Assembly (NCBI RefSeq): GCF_001494595.1 | Contig: NZ_LN929908.1 | Coordinates: forward strand, 1,959,716-2,023,715 | DNA: 64,000 bases | Direction of reading: 5' to 3' | Source of the DNA: Mycobacterium sp. M26 | GTDB lineage: Bacteria > Actinomycetota > Actinomycetes > Mycobacteriales > Mycobacteriaceae | Shown here: piece after piece, positions 31,012-39,658 of the stretch | Numbering within the stretch: position 1 is the first letter of the stretch | Layout of the letters: each line of letters begins with the position of its first letter | The notes under the pieces: model-generated | Told to the model about the DNA's origin: nothing | What the model saw: the letters and a program-made list of their open reading frames with translations, nothing else | Databases searched by the model: none | Position numbers and translations under genes: made by a program

Positions 31012-32052
31012 TCAGAGCAGACCCAGGCGCGCGGCTTCGGCCACCGCCGCCGTACGGGACGTCCGACCCAGCTTGCGCCGGATGTTGGCGACATGGCGGT
31101 GGACGGTATGCGGGCTGAGCACAAGCTGTTCGGCGATTTCCCGGTCAGCCAGGCCGCGGGCAATACAGGCCAGGACTTCCCGCTCCCGGTCCGACAGCAG
31201 CACCGGATCATCCCCGGCGGGTGTCATCGATGCCTGCTCTGCGGTCAGGGCCTGGCGACAGGCGCGCGCGACCGATTCCACGTCGCCGTGCCAGGGAAAG
31301 TGCGAACTACCCTGCAGCGGAACGAATGTCGCTCCCGGGATCGTCGCGGCCACCTCGCGGCCGAGCCGGTAGGGCACGGCACGGTCGTCGCGTCGGTGTA
31401 CGACCACGGTGGGGGACTGGATCCGCGGGAGGTGCTCGCGCACATCGAGGCGATACACCAGAGCCAGCAGGGCAGCAGCGGTCTGCGCGCTGGCCGAATC
31501 ACGCTGCAGGCGGGCGAACCGATCATGGTCGGCGGCGTCGCCCCCGTCGAGGAACAGATCGCTGAGCATCCGGGAACCCAGACCCCAGTGCGCGCGGACC
31601 GCACCGATGATCGCCTCGTCGACGCCGGGTGGCGTCAGCTGCTGACCGTCGGTGTAGGAGCCGTAGAGGACCAGGCGATCCACCCGCTGCGGATGGGCCG
31701 CGGCGAAGGCCACGGCGGTACAGCTGCCCGATGATCCACCCAGCAGTGACACCCGGTCGATCCCGAGTTCGTCGAGCAGCGCCTGCAGCACCGCGACTTC
31801 GCCATCCAGGATGAGATCCGCGTCGCCGACGATGCGGTCCGACATACCCACGCCGAGCCGGTCGTAGCGGATCAGGGTGTAGCCCTGCGCGACGGTCTCC
31901 CAGAACCGTCGTACCGCCGGGTCCTGCCAGTCGAGTTCGAGATGGCTGACCCACCAGGCCGGAGCCACCAGTGGCGGCCCGCTACCGCGCACCTCGAAGG
32001 CCACCCGGCGGCCATCGAAGGGCAGAAAGCGGATCTGCGACTTCCCGGACAT
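31012..32052 (-). CDS. Alpha/beta-hydrolase domain fused to LuxR-type HTH regulator
   Basis: A 346-residue fusion. Residues 1-270 form an alpha/beta hydrolase with the elbow LLGGSSGSCTA, and a likely catalytic histidine in QGSSHFPWHG. Residues 280-346 are a LuxR/GerE helix-turn-helix (LSDREREVLACIARGLADREIAEQLVLSPHTVHRHVANIRRKLG). The hydrolase part may sense or cleave a ligand that controls DNA binding; this is an inference. It stands alone, upstream of the methyltransferase/PGRS-like pair. Confidence 0.85.
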   Translation of the reverse strand: MSGKSQIRFLPFDGRRVAFEVRGSGPPLVAPAWWVSHLELDWQDPAVRRFWETVAQGYTLIRYDRLGVGMSDRIVGDADLILDGEVAVLQALLDELGIDRVSLLGGSSGSCTAVAFAAAHPQRVDRLVLYGSYTDGQQLTPPGVDEAIIGAVRAHWGLGSRMLSDLFLDGGDAADHDRFARLQRDSASAQTAAALLALVYRLDVREHLPRIQSPTVVVHRRDDRAVPYRLGREVAATIPGATFVPLQGSSHFPWHGDVESVARACRQALTAEQASMTPAGDDPVLLSDREREVLACIARGLADREIAEQLVLSPHTVHRHVANIRRKLGRTSRTAAVAEAARLGLL

Positions 32053-32111
32053 CGTGTTGAGCCTACGGCGGGACCGCGGCGCAGCTGGGAAGTACAGAGA
32101 GACGGCTGGGG

Positions 32112-32486
32112 CTACAAGACGTAGTTTCCGATCAGCTTTCCTATCGTGTTGATGTCAACCTGACCCTTGAAGTCGAGGTGAACTTTTCCCAGGCCTGAGA
32201 ACCACAGCTCCAATTCAGCATCGAGGTCGAAGCGTCCGGCAGATTCGATGCTCCAAGCCTGGACCTTGCTATAAGGAAGGGACGAGTAGTCGCGCTTCTT
32301 TCCGGTCAATCCCTGCACGTTGATGGCTATGAGCCGCTTATTCGTGAAGACGACGGAGTCGCGCATGCCCTTGAAGCTCAGATGAACAACTTCGCCGTCC
32401 ACCAGGATTGGGGCTAGCTCTTGTGCAAAGGGCCTTGGATCAGTTGGACCGAGCTTTGCGAAGGTGCCGTTTTGGAAGTCGATCAT
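32112..32486 (-). CDS. Bacterial PH-domain protein
   Basis: A 124-residue protein that is essentially one PH-like domain (bPH_1 type): VDGEVVHLSFKGMRDSVVFTNKRLIAINVQG then KRDYSSLPYSKVQAWSIE. Such proteins are thought to act as scaffolds; the ligand is unknown. Its GC content is clearly lower than that of its neighbours, which suggests recent transfer. The second of two adjacent methionine codons is taken as the start; 32489 is the alternative. Confidence 0.8.
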   Translation of the reverse strand: MIDFQNGTFAKLGPTDPRPFAQELAPILVDGEVVHLSFKGMRDSVVFTNKRLIAINVQGLTGKKRDYSSLPYSKVQAWSIESAGRFDLDAELELWFSGLGKVHLDFKGQVDINTIGKLIGNYVL

Positions 32487-32641
32487 CACTGAAACTTAGC
32501 GCGGTCGGAGGTCGTATCCAGCCCTTCTTACATTGACCACGTACTGGTCCACCAATAGCCAGACAGGTGGGTCGCAGCCCGGCTACCGTGTGTTTTCCCG
32601 CAGGATTCGCGGACGACGGGTTGGCTGAGGGGGGTGCAGGC

Positions 32642-34030
32642 GTGGGTGCGTCACGGTGGGTCGGTCGAGTAGGGATGCTCGCCGTCGCCTTGGGCATCGG
32701 CACTGCCATCGCCTCCGGTTCGGCCATCGCCGCCGCCGACACCGCCGGTGACACGGGCTCCTCGGCGACCACCACCCGTTCCGTCGGCTCGCCGTCACCA
32801 CGCGGACCGCAGAAGCGGCCCACCACCGCCGGCACGACGGCGCGCACGCAGCTGACCCCCGCCCGGTCGGCCTCCGCACGCCCGAGAGCGGTCCCGGCGC
32901 GCACGGCGCCGCGCAGGGTCGCGGCACAAACCAGCGCACCGTCGTTCGACGACATCGTCGAGTACACCTTCTTCAACACGTCGCCGACCGCCAGCCCGGC
33001 ACAGAACCCGGGGCAATCTGCCACCGGTGTGGTCACCGGCGATCTGCGCGCCAGCACGACCAACGACGGCGTGCTGACCTATGCGCTGACCACCGCACCC
33101 ACGCACGGCAGCGTCGACATTCACGCCGACGGCACCTACACCTACACGCCCACCAGCACCCTGGCCGCGGCCGGCGGCGTCGACAGCTTCACCGTCACGG
33201 TAGACAACGGCAGTACGTTCCGGCTCACCGGTCTGGCCGGCGCAATCCAGGCCATCCTGCACTCGCTGGCCCAGGCCGTCGGCATCAGCCGATCCGACAC
33301 CGTGCTCACTACCGTCCCCGTAACCATCGCCGCCACAAGTCTTTACGACGGGTTCGACGGACCGGCCGGAGCCGCGCCCGATCCCACCAAGTGGTCTCCC
33401 ATCGAAGGAACCGGGTGGGACATCGGGGTGCAGGACTACCGCGCGGGCAACGCTGTGCTGGACGGGCAGGGCAATCTCGTCATCCAGGCGGTCAAGACCG
33501 ACACCGGTTACACCTCCGGGCGGGTGCAGACCAGAGACCTGGCCAGCTTCGGCTACGGCACCTTGACCGCACGGATCAAAATGCCGTCAGGACAAGGACT
33601 GTGGCCCGCGTTCTGGTTGGTCGGTGCCGACGAGAGCACCAATCCGTGGCCCGGCGCAGGGGAGATCAACGTGGTGGAGATGGTCAACGAGGCCGTCACC
33701 CACTATTCGGCGATTCACGGGCCGATCACCGGCGTCGGGGACTACCTCCAGGTCCAGATCACCGGCACCGGAAGCGATCTGAGTACCGACTTCCACAACT
33801 ACTGGGTGACCCGCGCCGAGAACTCCATCACCGTGGGTGTCGACGACACCGTCTGGGGAACGTTTACGCCCGACATGCTGCCGCCGACCGCACAGTGGGT
33901 GTTCAACAAGCCGTTCTACGCGATCCTCAACCTCGCCGTCGGCGGCCCGTGGGCCGGACCGCCCGACAGTTCCACCCAGTTCCCGGCCACCATGCTCGTC
34001 GACTGGGTGGAGTGGAAACCGGCGTCCTGA
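32642..34030 (+). CDS. Exported glycoside hydrolase family 16 protein with altered active-site motif
   Basis: A 462-residue secreted protein. The signal peptide (GASRWVGRVGMLAVALGIG) is followed by a Ser/Thr/Pro/Arg-rich linker. A cadherin-like/VCBS-type repeat follows (ASTTNDGVLTYALTTAP), and a GH16 beta-sandwich lies from about residue 235. GH16 marks are TSGRVQTRDLASFGYG, GLWPAFWLVG and DFHNYWVTR. The catalytic E-x-D-x-x-E motif reads EINVVE at 341-346, with asparagine at 343 instead of aspartate. GTG 32642 is chosen because GAGGGGGG lies seven bases upstream and because another protein in this window has the same leader. Confidence 0.82.
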   Translation: MGASRWVGRVGMLAVALGIGTAIASGSAIAAADTAGDTGSSATTTRSVGSPSPRGPQKRPTTAGTTARTQLTPARSASARPRAVPARTAPRRVAAQTSAPSFDDIVEYTFFNTSPTASPAQNPGQSATGVVTGDLRASTTNDGVLTYALTTAPTHGSVDIHADGTYTYTPTSTLAAAGGVDSFTVTVDNGSTFRLTGLAGAIQAILHSLAQAVGISRSDTVLTTVPVTIAATSLYDGFDGPAGAAPDPTKWSPIEGTGWDIGVQDYRAGNAVLDGQGNLVIQAVKTDTGYTSGRVQTRDLASFGYGTLTARIKMPSGQGLWPAFWLVGADESTNPWPGAGEINVVEMVNEAVTHYSAIHGPITGVGDYLQVQITGTGSDLSTDFHNYWVTRAENSITVGVDDTVWGTFTPDMLPPTAQWVFNKPFYAILNLAVGGPWAGPPDSSTQFPATMLVDWVEWKPAS

Positions 34031-34180
34031 GACCAACGCCATCGTCGAGCAAAGGGTCGTGCCGTCAATAACCGGCCGCCGCCTGCTACGGTAGAACAGT
34101 TCCAACTGGTCCTCGGCTGCGCGGATCTTCCATGCCGCGCGGGCCACCCTGCCCCTGCCGCTCGATGCAGGTGAGGTGTG

Positions 34181-35140
34181 ATGGTCAACCAGTTAACGGA
34201 TGCAGTCTTGCTATCCGAGCTCGAACCCACTGCAGAGGCCAACCTCAACCGGCATCTCGCGGCAGCGGTCGATTGGCACCCGCACGAGTATGTGCCCTGG
34301 GAACGAGGTCGGAACTTCGCCGCGACGGGCGGTACCGACTGGGCTCCGGAGCAGTCCCCGCTGGGCGAGGTGGCTCAGGCGGCGATGATCACCAACCTGC
34401 TGACCGAAGACAATCTGCCGTCCTATCACCGGCAGGCTGCCGACAACTTCTCTCTCGACGGAGCCTGGGGCACCTGGGTGGGCCGCTGGACCGCTGAAGA
34501 AGGCCGGCACAGCATCGCCATCCGCGACTACCTCGTGGTCGGGCGCGGTGTGGACCCGGTGGCGCTTGAACGTGCCCGCGTCGAACACGTCACCAACGGG
34601 TTCGGGCCGACCGCCGAGGAGGAAGCCCGGCACAAAACGGATTTCCTGCTGTCGATCGCCTACGTGTCCTTCCAGGAACTGGCCACCCGCGTCAGCCATC
34701 GCAATACTGGCAAGGTGTGCGACGACCCCGTCGCCGATCGGCTCCTGCAGCGGATCGCCGCCGACGAGAACCTGCACATGATCTTCTACCGCGATATGTG
34801 CGGTGCGGCTCTCGATCTCGCGCCCGACCAAGCACTGGAAGCCATTGCCGCCGTGGTGGAAAACTTCCGGATGCCCGGCCAGGGGATGCCGAACTTCCGC
34901 CGCAATGGCGTGCTGATGGCCAAGCACGGCATCTACGATCCGCGTCAACACCTCGACGAGGTGCTCCTGCCGACCCTGCGCAAGTGGCAGCTCTTCGACC
35001 GCACGGACTTCACGTCGGTGGGGGAACAGCGCCGCGAACAGCTGGCGGACTACCTGACGACGTTCGAAGCCCAGGTGCGCAAGTTCGAAGAACAGCGCGA
35101 CCGTCTGCTGGCCCGTAAAGCTCAGAAGGCCGCGCAGTAG
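34181..35140 (+). CDS. Acyl-ACP desaturase (DesA family)
   Basis: A 319-residue soluble diiron desaturase that introduces a double bond into acyl-ACP. Iron ligands are seen in WTAEEGRHSIAIRDY and ADENLHMIFYRD; the substrate-channel region NLLTEDNLPSYHR is strongly conserved. It resembles mycobacterial DesA1 along its whole length, but I cannot tell whether it is the orthologue or a paralogue. ATG 34181 directly follows a GTG at 34178. Confidence 0.9.
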   Translation: MVNQLTDAVLLSELEPTAEANLNRHLAAAVDWHPHEYVPWERGRNFAATGGTDWAPEQSPLGEVAQAAMITNLLTEDNLPSYHRQAADNFSLDGAWGTWVGRWTAEEGRHSIAIRDYLVVGRGVDPVALERARVEHVTNGFGPTAEEEARHKTDFLLSIAYVSFQELATRVSHRNTGKVCDDPVADRLLQRIAADENLHMIFYRDMCGAALDLAPDQALEAIAAVVENFRMPGQGMPNFRRNGVLMAKHGIYDPRQHLDEVLLPTLRKWQLFDRTDFTSVGEQRREQLADYLTTFEAQVRKFEEQRDRLLARKAQKAAQ

Positions 35141-35141
35141 A

Positions 35142-35663
35142 TCAGCCGGCCGCGCACCCGGACAGGAATAGCTTCGCCGGAATGGTCGCGTCGGCCGGTG
35201 GGGTGGTGGTGGTCGGGTTGGTCCCGCACACCTTCGCTTTGTCCTGGAGCACCCAGAACTGGCCCTCGGCGCGGAACACGAACGACGTCGGGGCCCCCTG
35301 GTTCGGGTTCTGCGTGCTGGCCAGCAATCCGCTGGTCACCGCCCAGCCGTCGGCACACTCCAGATTGTCGATGCTATAGACGTTGTCGCTGCCCAGCGAG
35401 CGCGCCGCGGACGTCGCAGCGTCGGCGAGTTTCTTTTTGCTGCAGTGAGTTTCGCCGCCAACCTCGGCTTCTGTGGTCTCTGTCTGCGTCTGCGTCTCTG
35501 TCTGCGTTTGGGTCTGGGTCTGGGTCTGGGTTCGGGTCTGCGTCTGGGTTTGTGCCGTGGTGGCCGGAGACGTCGAGCTGGCTGCCGGGTTCTCCGTCAC
35601 TTGCACGCAGCCGACGGTGGTCATCCCAACCATCAGGAGTACTGCGGCGAGGTGACGGTTCAT
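35142..35663 (-). CDS. Lipoprotein with Thr-Gln repeat linker
   Basis: A 173-residue lipoprotein. The signal peptide ends in the lipobox TVGC with the lipidated cysteine at residue 19. Residues 38-64 are an almost pure T-Q/T-E dipeptide repeat, probably an extended linker. The C-terminal domain (about 70-173) has three cysteines and is a DUF4333-like unknown. ATG 35663 is preceded by GGAGG with a five-base spacer. It ends convergent to the desaturase gene. Confidence 0.78.
   Translation of the reverse strand: MNRHLAAVLLMVGMTTVGCVQVTENPAASSTSPATTAQTQTQTRTQTQTQTQTQTETQTQTETTEAEVGGETHCSKKKLADAATSAARSLGSDNVYSIDNLECADGWAVTSGLLASTQNPNQGAPTSFVFRAEGQFWVLQDKAKVCGTNPTTTTPPADATIPAKLFLSGCAAG
35472..35552. 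repeat. Hexanucleotide microsatellite encoding the TQ linker
   Basis: About 13 units of a degenerate six-base repeat (GTCTGN/GTTTGN on the + strand) encode the Thr-Gln repeat of the lipoprotein. Unit length is a multiple of three, so unit gain or loss would change the linker length without breaking the frame. Confidence 0.7.
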
Positions 35664-35674
35664 TGTGGCCTCCA

Positions 35675-36970
35675 TTAATTGACGGTGATGCTTGGCAGGG
35701 TACCGCTCGGGGCGCTGGATGCCAGTCCGGCGAAGTAACTTCCCGACCACATCCACAGACCGGCCTGCAGTCGCAGCGATGTGCTGCCGATCCCTGCGTC
35801 ACCGTCGGCGGCGGCGATCATGCTCGAGAGCACCGCAGCCTTGCTGACCATCAGGTACGCCGAACTCAAATCCACCAGCGCCGCATAGGATGTCGGCGAC
35901 AGCCCGCCGGCCGCGACGATGGCTTGCCACACGAATCGTCCGGCGCCGGTAGCACTTTCAAGCACCTTGCTCCACACAGCCATCTCCGCCCAGCCCAGCG
36001 TGGTCGGCTGGTCCAGCTGCGTCAGGGCGCTGTCATAACGGGTGGCCAGTTCCAGCGGGAAGGCGCTGGAATTGCAGTCCAGGAATCCGTTGCAGGTCAG
36101 GGTGTCGGCCATTGACGGCACGCCCGGCGGCGGGTTCTCCAGCACCACTTCGAGATAGCCCTTGTTGTATCCGTACAGCGCCAACAGCACCGGCACTGAC
36201 AGGTGTGCAACGGTATTGACGATCCACGGGTTGCTCTGTGCCGCGCCGACCAGGCCGGCTGCCAATCCGTCGAACAACCGCAGGCCGAGCGCTGCGGGCG
36301 AGAGGTCGATCACCGGCGCGGTCGCGGCGGTCACCGTGGCCTGGGTGGCGGCGGTGGCGGTGTCACGGAGGTTGTCCCGCAACCAGATTCCACCGAAGTA
36401 CCCGGAGACCGCGAGGTTGCCCAACAGCAGCCGGGTCTGATCCGGGGTGACAGTGGGGTCGGCGAGTTGCTCGAGGCTGGCCACCGCGAGATCGCCGAAG
36501 AAGAAGCGCGGGCTGTCGGCTGGATCACCACCACCGGCGACGTAGTTCGCCGCGAACTCGGCGATCACGTCTCGGGACACGGTGAACGACGCTCCACTTT
36601 CCACCGGCATGGCGGGAACGTCGACCGACACGGTCTGCGGTGTCGAGGTCAGCGGAGCGGGGTCGGGTGAGCCGGTGTTCGCCTCGGTGGGCGCTGTGAC
36701 GAGGACGCGTCGCGATCCGGCCACCGTGGACGCGGCGGGGCGCACGGCGGCGGCCGAGCGAGTGCGTGACGCCGCGGCCGGTCTGGTCTTGGCGGCCTGC
36801 CGCGCCGAATGCCCAGCGCTTGAGGAGGTCGCACGCGAGGCGGACGGGCCCGGCCCGGAATCAGCGTCCGGGGTGGCCCATGCCGAGCCGGCCCCGAACA
36901 GGACGGCGGCGCCGACACCGAGCCCGATCGCCAGACCTCCGACTCGGCCGATGTACCTCGAAGCGCCCAT
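35675..36970 (-). CDS. Exported mycobacterial protein of unknown function
   Basis: A 431-residue protein whose signal peptide (MGASRYIGRVGGLAIGLGVG) is nearly the same as that of the GH16 protein in this window. A Ser/Ala/Arg-rich linker (about 30-80) is followed by a mainly helical domain with two cysteines (LTCNGFLDCNS). No known family is recognised. ATG 36970 has GGAAGGA just upstream and is preferred over 36988. It lies 11 bases upstream of the lipoprotein gene, so the two are likely co-transcribed. Confidence 0.7.
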   Translation of the reverse strand: MGASRYIGRVGGLAIGLGVGAAVLFGAGSAWATPDADSGPGPSASRATSSSAGHSARQAAKTRPAAASRTRSAAAVRPAASTVAGSRRVLVTAPTEANTGSPDPAPLTSTPQTVSVDVPAMPVESGASFTVSRDVIAEFAANYVAGGGDPADSPRFFFGDLAVASLEQLADPTVTPDQTRLLLGNLAVSGYFGGIWLRDNLRDTATAATQATVTAATAPVIDLSPAALGLRLFDGLAAGLVGAAQSNPWIVNTVAHLSVPVLLALYGYNKGYLEVVLENPPPGVPSMADTLTCNGFLDCNSSAFPLELATRYDSALTQLDQPTTLGWAEMAVWSKVLESATGAGRFVWQAIVAAGGLSPTSYAALVDLSSAYLMVSKAAVLSSMIAAADGDAGIGSTSLRLQAGLWMWSGSYFAGLASSAPSGTLPSITVN

Positions 36971-37057
36971 GCTTCCTTCCCCGGGCAATGATGCCCTTGA
37001 CTGCTCGCCTGCAGAGGCTATCAGTCCAGCAAATATTCACGCAGGCGCTCGGTGGCC

Positions 37058-38218
37058 TCAGTCGTCGTCCAGCGCACGACGCACCGCCACCAGCGTCTCG
37101 TCATCGCACAGCCCCTGCGTGTGCGCCACGGCGGCCGCCTCCGAGGCGTCGGCCACCAGATAGAGCGGAATGCCCTCGTCGCGCAGGGCTGCCGCGCGTT
37201 CCGAAACCTGCCGGTTGCGGTCGTCGTCCTCGGAGCCGACCAGGCGGATCAGCACCAGCTTGACGTGGCCGGGGAAGTCGCGGGCCATCTCCTCGTAGGT
37301 CAGCGGATCACGCTGACCGCTGTCCCCGATGAGGACGAACTGCATCCCGGGGTAGGCCTCGAACAGCCGCCGAATCGCCGTGCGTTTGTGTTCGGCCCCG
37401 CTGCGCCGTAGATAACGCTCGGTGGGACCCCAGTCGGTGAGGAACATCGGGCCGGTGGGAAAGTCGCGCAGCTCGGCGAACTGCTCGAGCAACGGATAGA
37501 ACGACCAGCTTCCGGTCGAGACATAGAAGAAGGTCGGCTTGGGTTTGCGGCTGCCGGATCGAGTCGGCAGACCCCGCTGCAGCCCCCGATACAGCGCCGA
37601 CATCCCCGGTATCGCCCGGCGCTGCTCGGCGTCACGCAATAGCGTGCGGGTCACCATGGCCACCCCTTCGGTGAGCCCGGTCAACAGGATTGTGTCGTCG
37701 ATGTCGGAGATCACCAGGAACGGCGCCCGCAGCGAGGGCTTGACCACCGACCCGGTACCCGATGCCGTCTCACCGTCCTCGATCGGCTGCGTCTGCGCCA
37801 CCGCCGTATGCCACCCGACCCGCAGGCCCGGCACCGGCAGCGCGAAGGTGGCGAAACCATGATCGTCGGTGATCTCAGTGGCCGCATGCGCGCCGATCCG
37901 CAGCGTGACCTCGGCGCCGACGATATGCAGTGCAGCGTGCCTGCGCAGGTTGGCCTGGGCGACGTCCCAGTACGGAATTCGGCTGTCGCCGGGCAGTTCC
38001 GGGGCCTCGATCACCCGGACCCGCACCCGCGCCACGTCGTCGGCGACGAAACCGCGGTAGACGATGACGTGCACCCCGCGAAACGCACCCGACTGGATCT
38101 TCTGCTCGCGCCGCCGCGCGGTGAGCTTGCCTTCGATTCCGGCCACCGCACCGGCCACCTGCGGGCTGCGCAGCGTCGCGGTGAACTCCGAGGCGATGCG
38201 ACGGGGGAGGCGTGGCAT
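37058..38218 (-). CDS. APP1-domain phosphatidate phosphatase-like protein
   Basis: A 386-residue protein. The C-terminal half is an APP1/DUF2183 HAD-type domain with motif I VISDIDDTI near residue 175, FFYVSTGSW and IGDSGQRDP. The family includes yeast phosphatidate phosphatase App1, so phospholipid dephosphorylation is likely but unproven. The N-terminal half (1-165) has a beta-rich region of unknown role. No signal peptide is seen. Confidence 0.82.
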   Translation of the reverse strand: MPRLPRRIASEFTATLRSPQVAGAVAGIEGKLTARRREQKIQSGAFRGVHVIVYRGFVADDVARVRVRVIEAPELPGDSRIPYWDVAQANLRRHAALHIVGAEVTLRIGAHAATEITDDHGFATFALPVPGLRVGWHTAVAQTQPIEDGETASGTGSVVKPSLRAPFLVISDIDDTILLTGLTEGVAMVTRTLLRDAEQRRAIPGMSALYRGLQRGLPTRSGSRKPKPTFFYVSTGSWSFYPLLEQFAELRDFPTGPMFLTDWGPTERYLRRSGAEHKRTAIRRLFEAYPGMQFVLIGDSGQRDPLTYEEMARDFPGHVKLVLIRLVGSEDDDRNRQVSERAAALRDEGIPLYLVADASEAAAVAHTQGLCDDETLVAVRRALDDD

Positions 38219-38263
38219 GGGTTCAGCATGCCGATGACCGCGCGGCTGCGCCGCATTATCGGG

Positions 38264-39586
38264 TCATCCCAGGATTCGGTCGGCCTCGCGCAGTCCACTC
38301 AGATACGCCCCGTGCACGGTGGCGAAGTGCTCGGGGTAGGTGGCTTCGCCGGCGAAGAGCAGCCGGTCGGAGGCCGGCTCGGCCAGTGCGTTCTGGTCGG
38401 CCGGGCTCGATCCGACTGCCAGATAGCTGTAGGAGCCGCGGGCGTATGGGTCGGCCGCCCACCGGGTGACCAGCGACCCCTTCACCGCAGGCGCCCCCAA
38501 GGCGGCGCGCACCTGCTCGACGCTCTGCTGATCCGAGAGTTGTTCGCGGTCACGGGCGGCCGCACCGCCGCGCACTCCGATCAGGAGCGGCCCCGCGCCG
38601 AAGGACAGCCCGTTGACCAGCACCGGCAGCGGCGCGTCGGGACCGGCCAGCCCGATCGCATCGGGCGAGGTTGGCCAGAAGGGCGTGTCGAAACTCAACA
38701 CGACCTTGTCGAGCACGCCGACGCCGAGGCGCTCGATCGCGGTGCGCTTGGCTGCCGGAAGGGCAGGTTCGAACGTGATGGTGCCGGCCTTGAGCACGCC
38801 CAGCGGGACGGTGACGATCACCCGGTCACCTGCCAGCGCCCCGCGCGAGGTGTCGACGCGGACCTGCGTGCCGTCGTCGGTGATCCGGGTGACCTCGGTG
38901 TCGAGCTGAATGGTCAGGCCGTCGGCGAGATGGCGGGCCAGCTGCTGATATCCCTGGGGCAGGATCAGGTCCGGGCCGTCGAACTGTCCCTCGGCGCCGA
39001 ACCACCGCAGCGACAGTTGCTCGGGGTCGGCGGCGTACTCCGCGGCGATGTCGGTGGCCACGTGCCAGGTGGTCAGCGAGTCGTCGAGATCGGTGACCCG
39101 GGCCAGGGCATTCTCCAGCGAGGCGTCCGGCGCGGCATCGGCGGTCATCGAGGTGACCTTGTCCAGCGCCGCCTCCCATGCGCCGGTGGCTTTCTCGATG
39201 GCCGCCTCGCCGACCTCGGTGCGCCCCTCGTACAGCACGAGATTGTCCCAGTCGGTTTCAGAGGTCCGTGCGCCAGCCTTCTCGGCAAGGGCGACAAGGG
39301 GATTGCCCTTGGTGCCGTGAATCCACGCCGCACCGAGGTCGATCGGCACGCCCAGCGAGGTGTCGGTCCACATCCGGCCACCGATCCGGTCACGGGCTTC
39401 GAGCACCGTGACCGTAATCCCGGCGTCGGCCAGTTTCCGTGCGGCAGCCAACCCCGCCATCCCGGCGCCGATCACCACGACGTGCTCGCCGGTCCGGGCC
39501 TGCTCGGACCCGCAGGCCGCCAGCGCCGCCGCTGCCGCCAAACCACCCGCGCCGCAGAGGAAGTCACGTCGCGTCAGCCCGGCCAT
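38264..39586 (-). CDS. Exported flavin monoamine oxidase (lipoprotein type)
   Basis: A 440-residue FAD-dependent amine oxidase. The N-terminus has a Tat motif (TRRDFLCG) and a lipobox-like LAAC, so folded export with lipid anchoring is likely. The dinucleotide fold is VVVIGAGMAGLAAARKLADAG, followed by ARDRIGGRMWT, and a C-terminal LLFAGEATYPEHFATVHGAYLSG flavin-contact segment. The amine substrate is unknown. The start at 39586 is chosen because it begins the Tat signal. Confidence 0.85.
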   Translation of the reverse strand: MAGLTRRDFLCGAGGLAAAAALAACGSEQARTGEHVVVIGAGMAGLAAARKLADAGITVTVLEARDRIGGRMWTDTSLGVPIDLGAAWIHGTKGNPLVALAEKAGARTSETDWDNLVLYEGRTEVGEAAIEKATGAWEAALDKVTSMTADAAPDASLENALARVTDLDDSLTTWHVATDIAAEYAADPEQLSLRWFGAEGQFDGPDLILPQGYQQLARHLADGLTIQLDTEVTRITDDGTQVRVDTSRGALAGDRVIVTVPLGVLKAGTITFEPALPAAKRTAIERLGVGVLDKVVLSFDTPFWPTSPDAIGLAGPDAPLPVLVNGLSFGAGPLLIGVRGGAAARDREQLSDQQSVEQVRAALGAPAVKGSLVTRWAADPYARGSYSYLAVGSSPADQNALAEPASDRLLFAGEATYPEHFATVHGAYLSGLREADRILG

Positions 39587-39658
39587 GTTGCTGAGGTTAA
39601 GCCCGAGCGCCGTCGCCGCGCGGGAGGTATCGCCACACTGCTCTGCCACACTGGTGTG

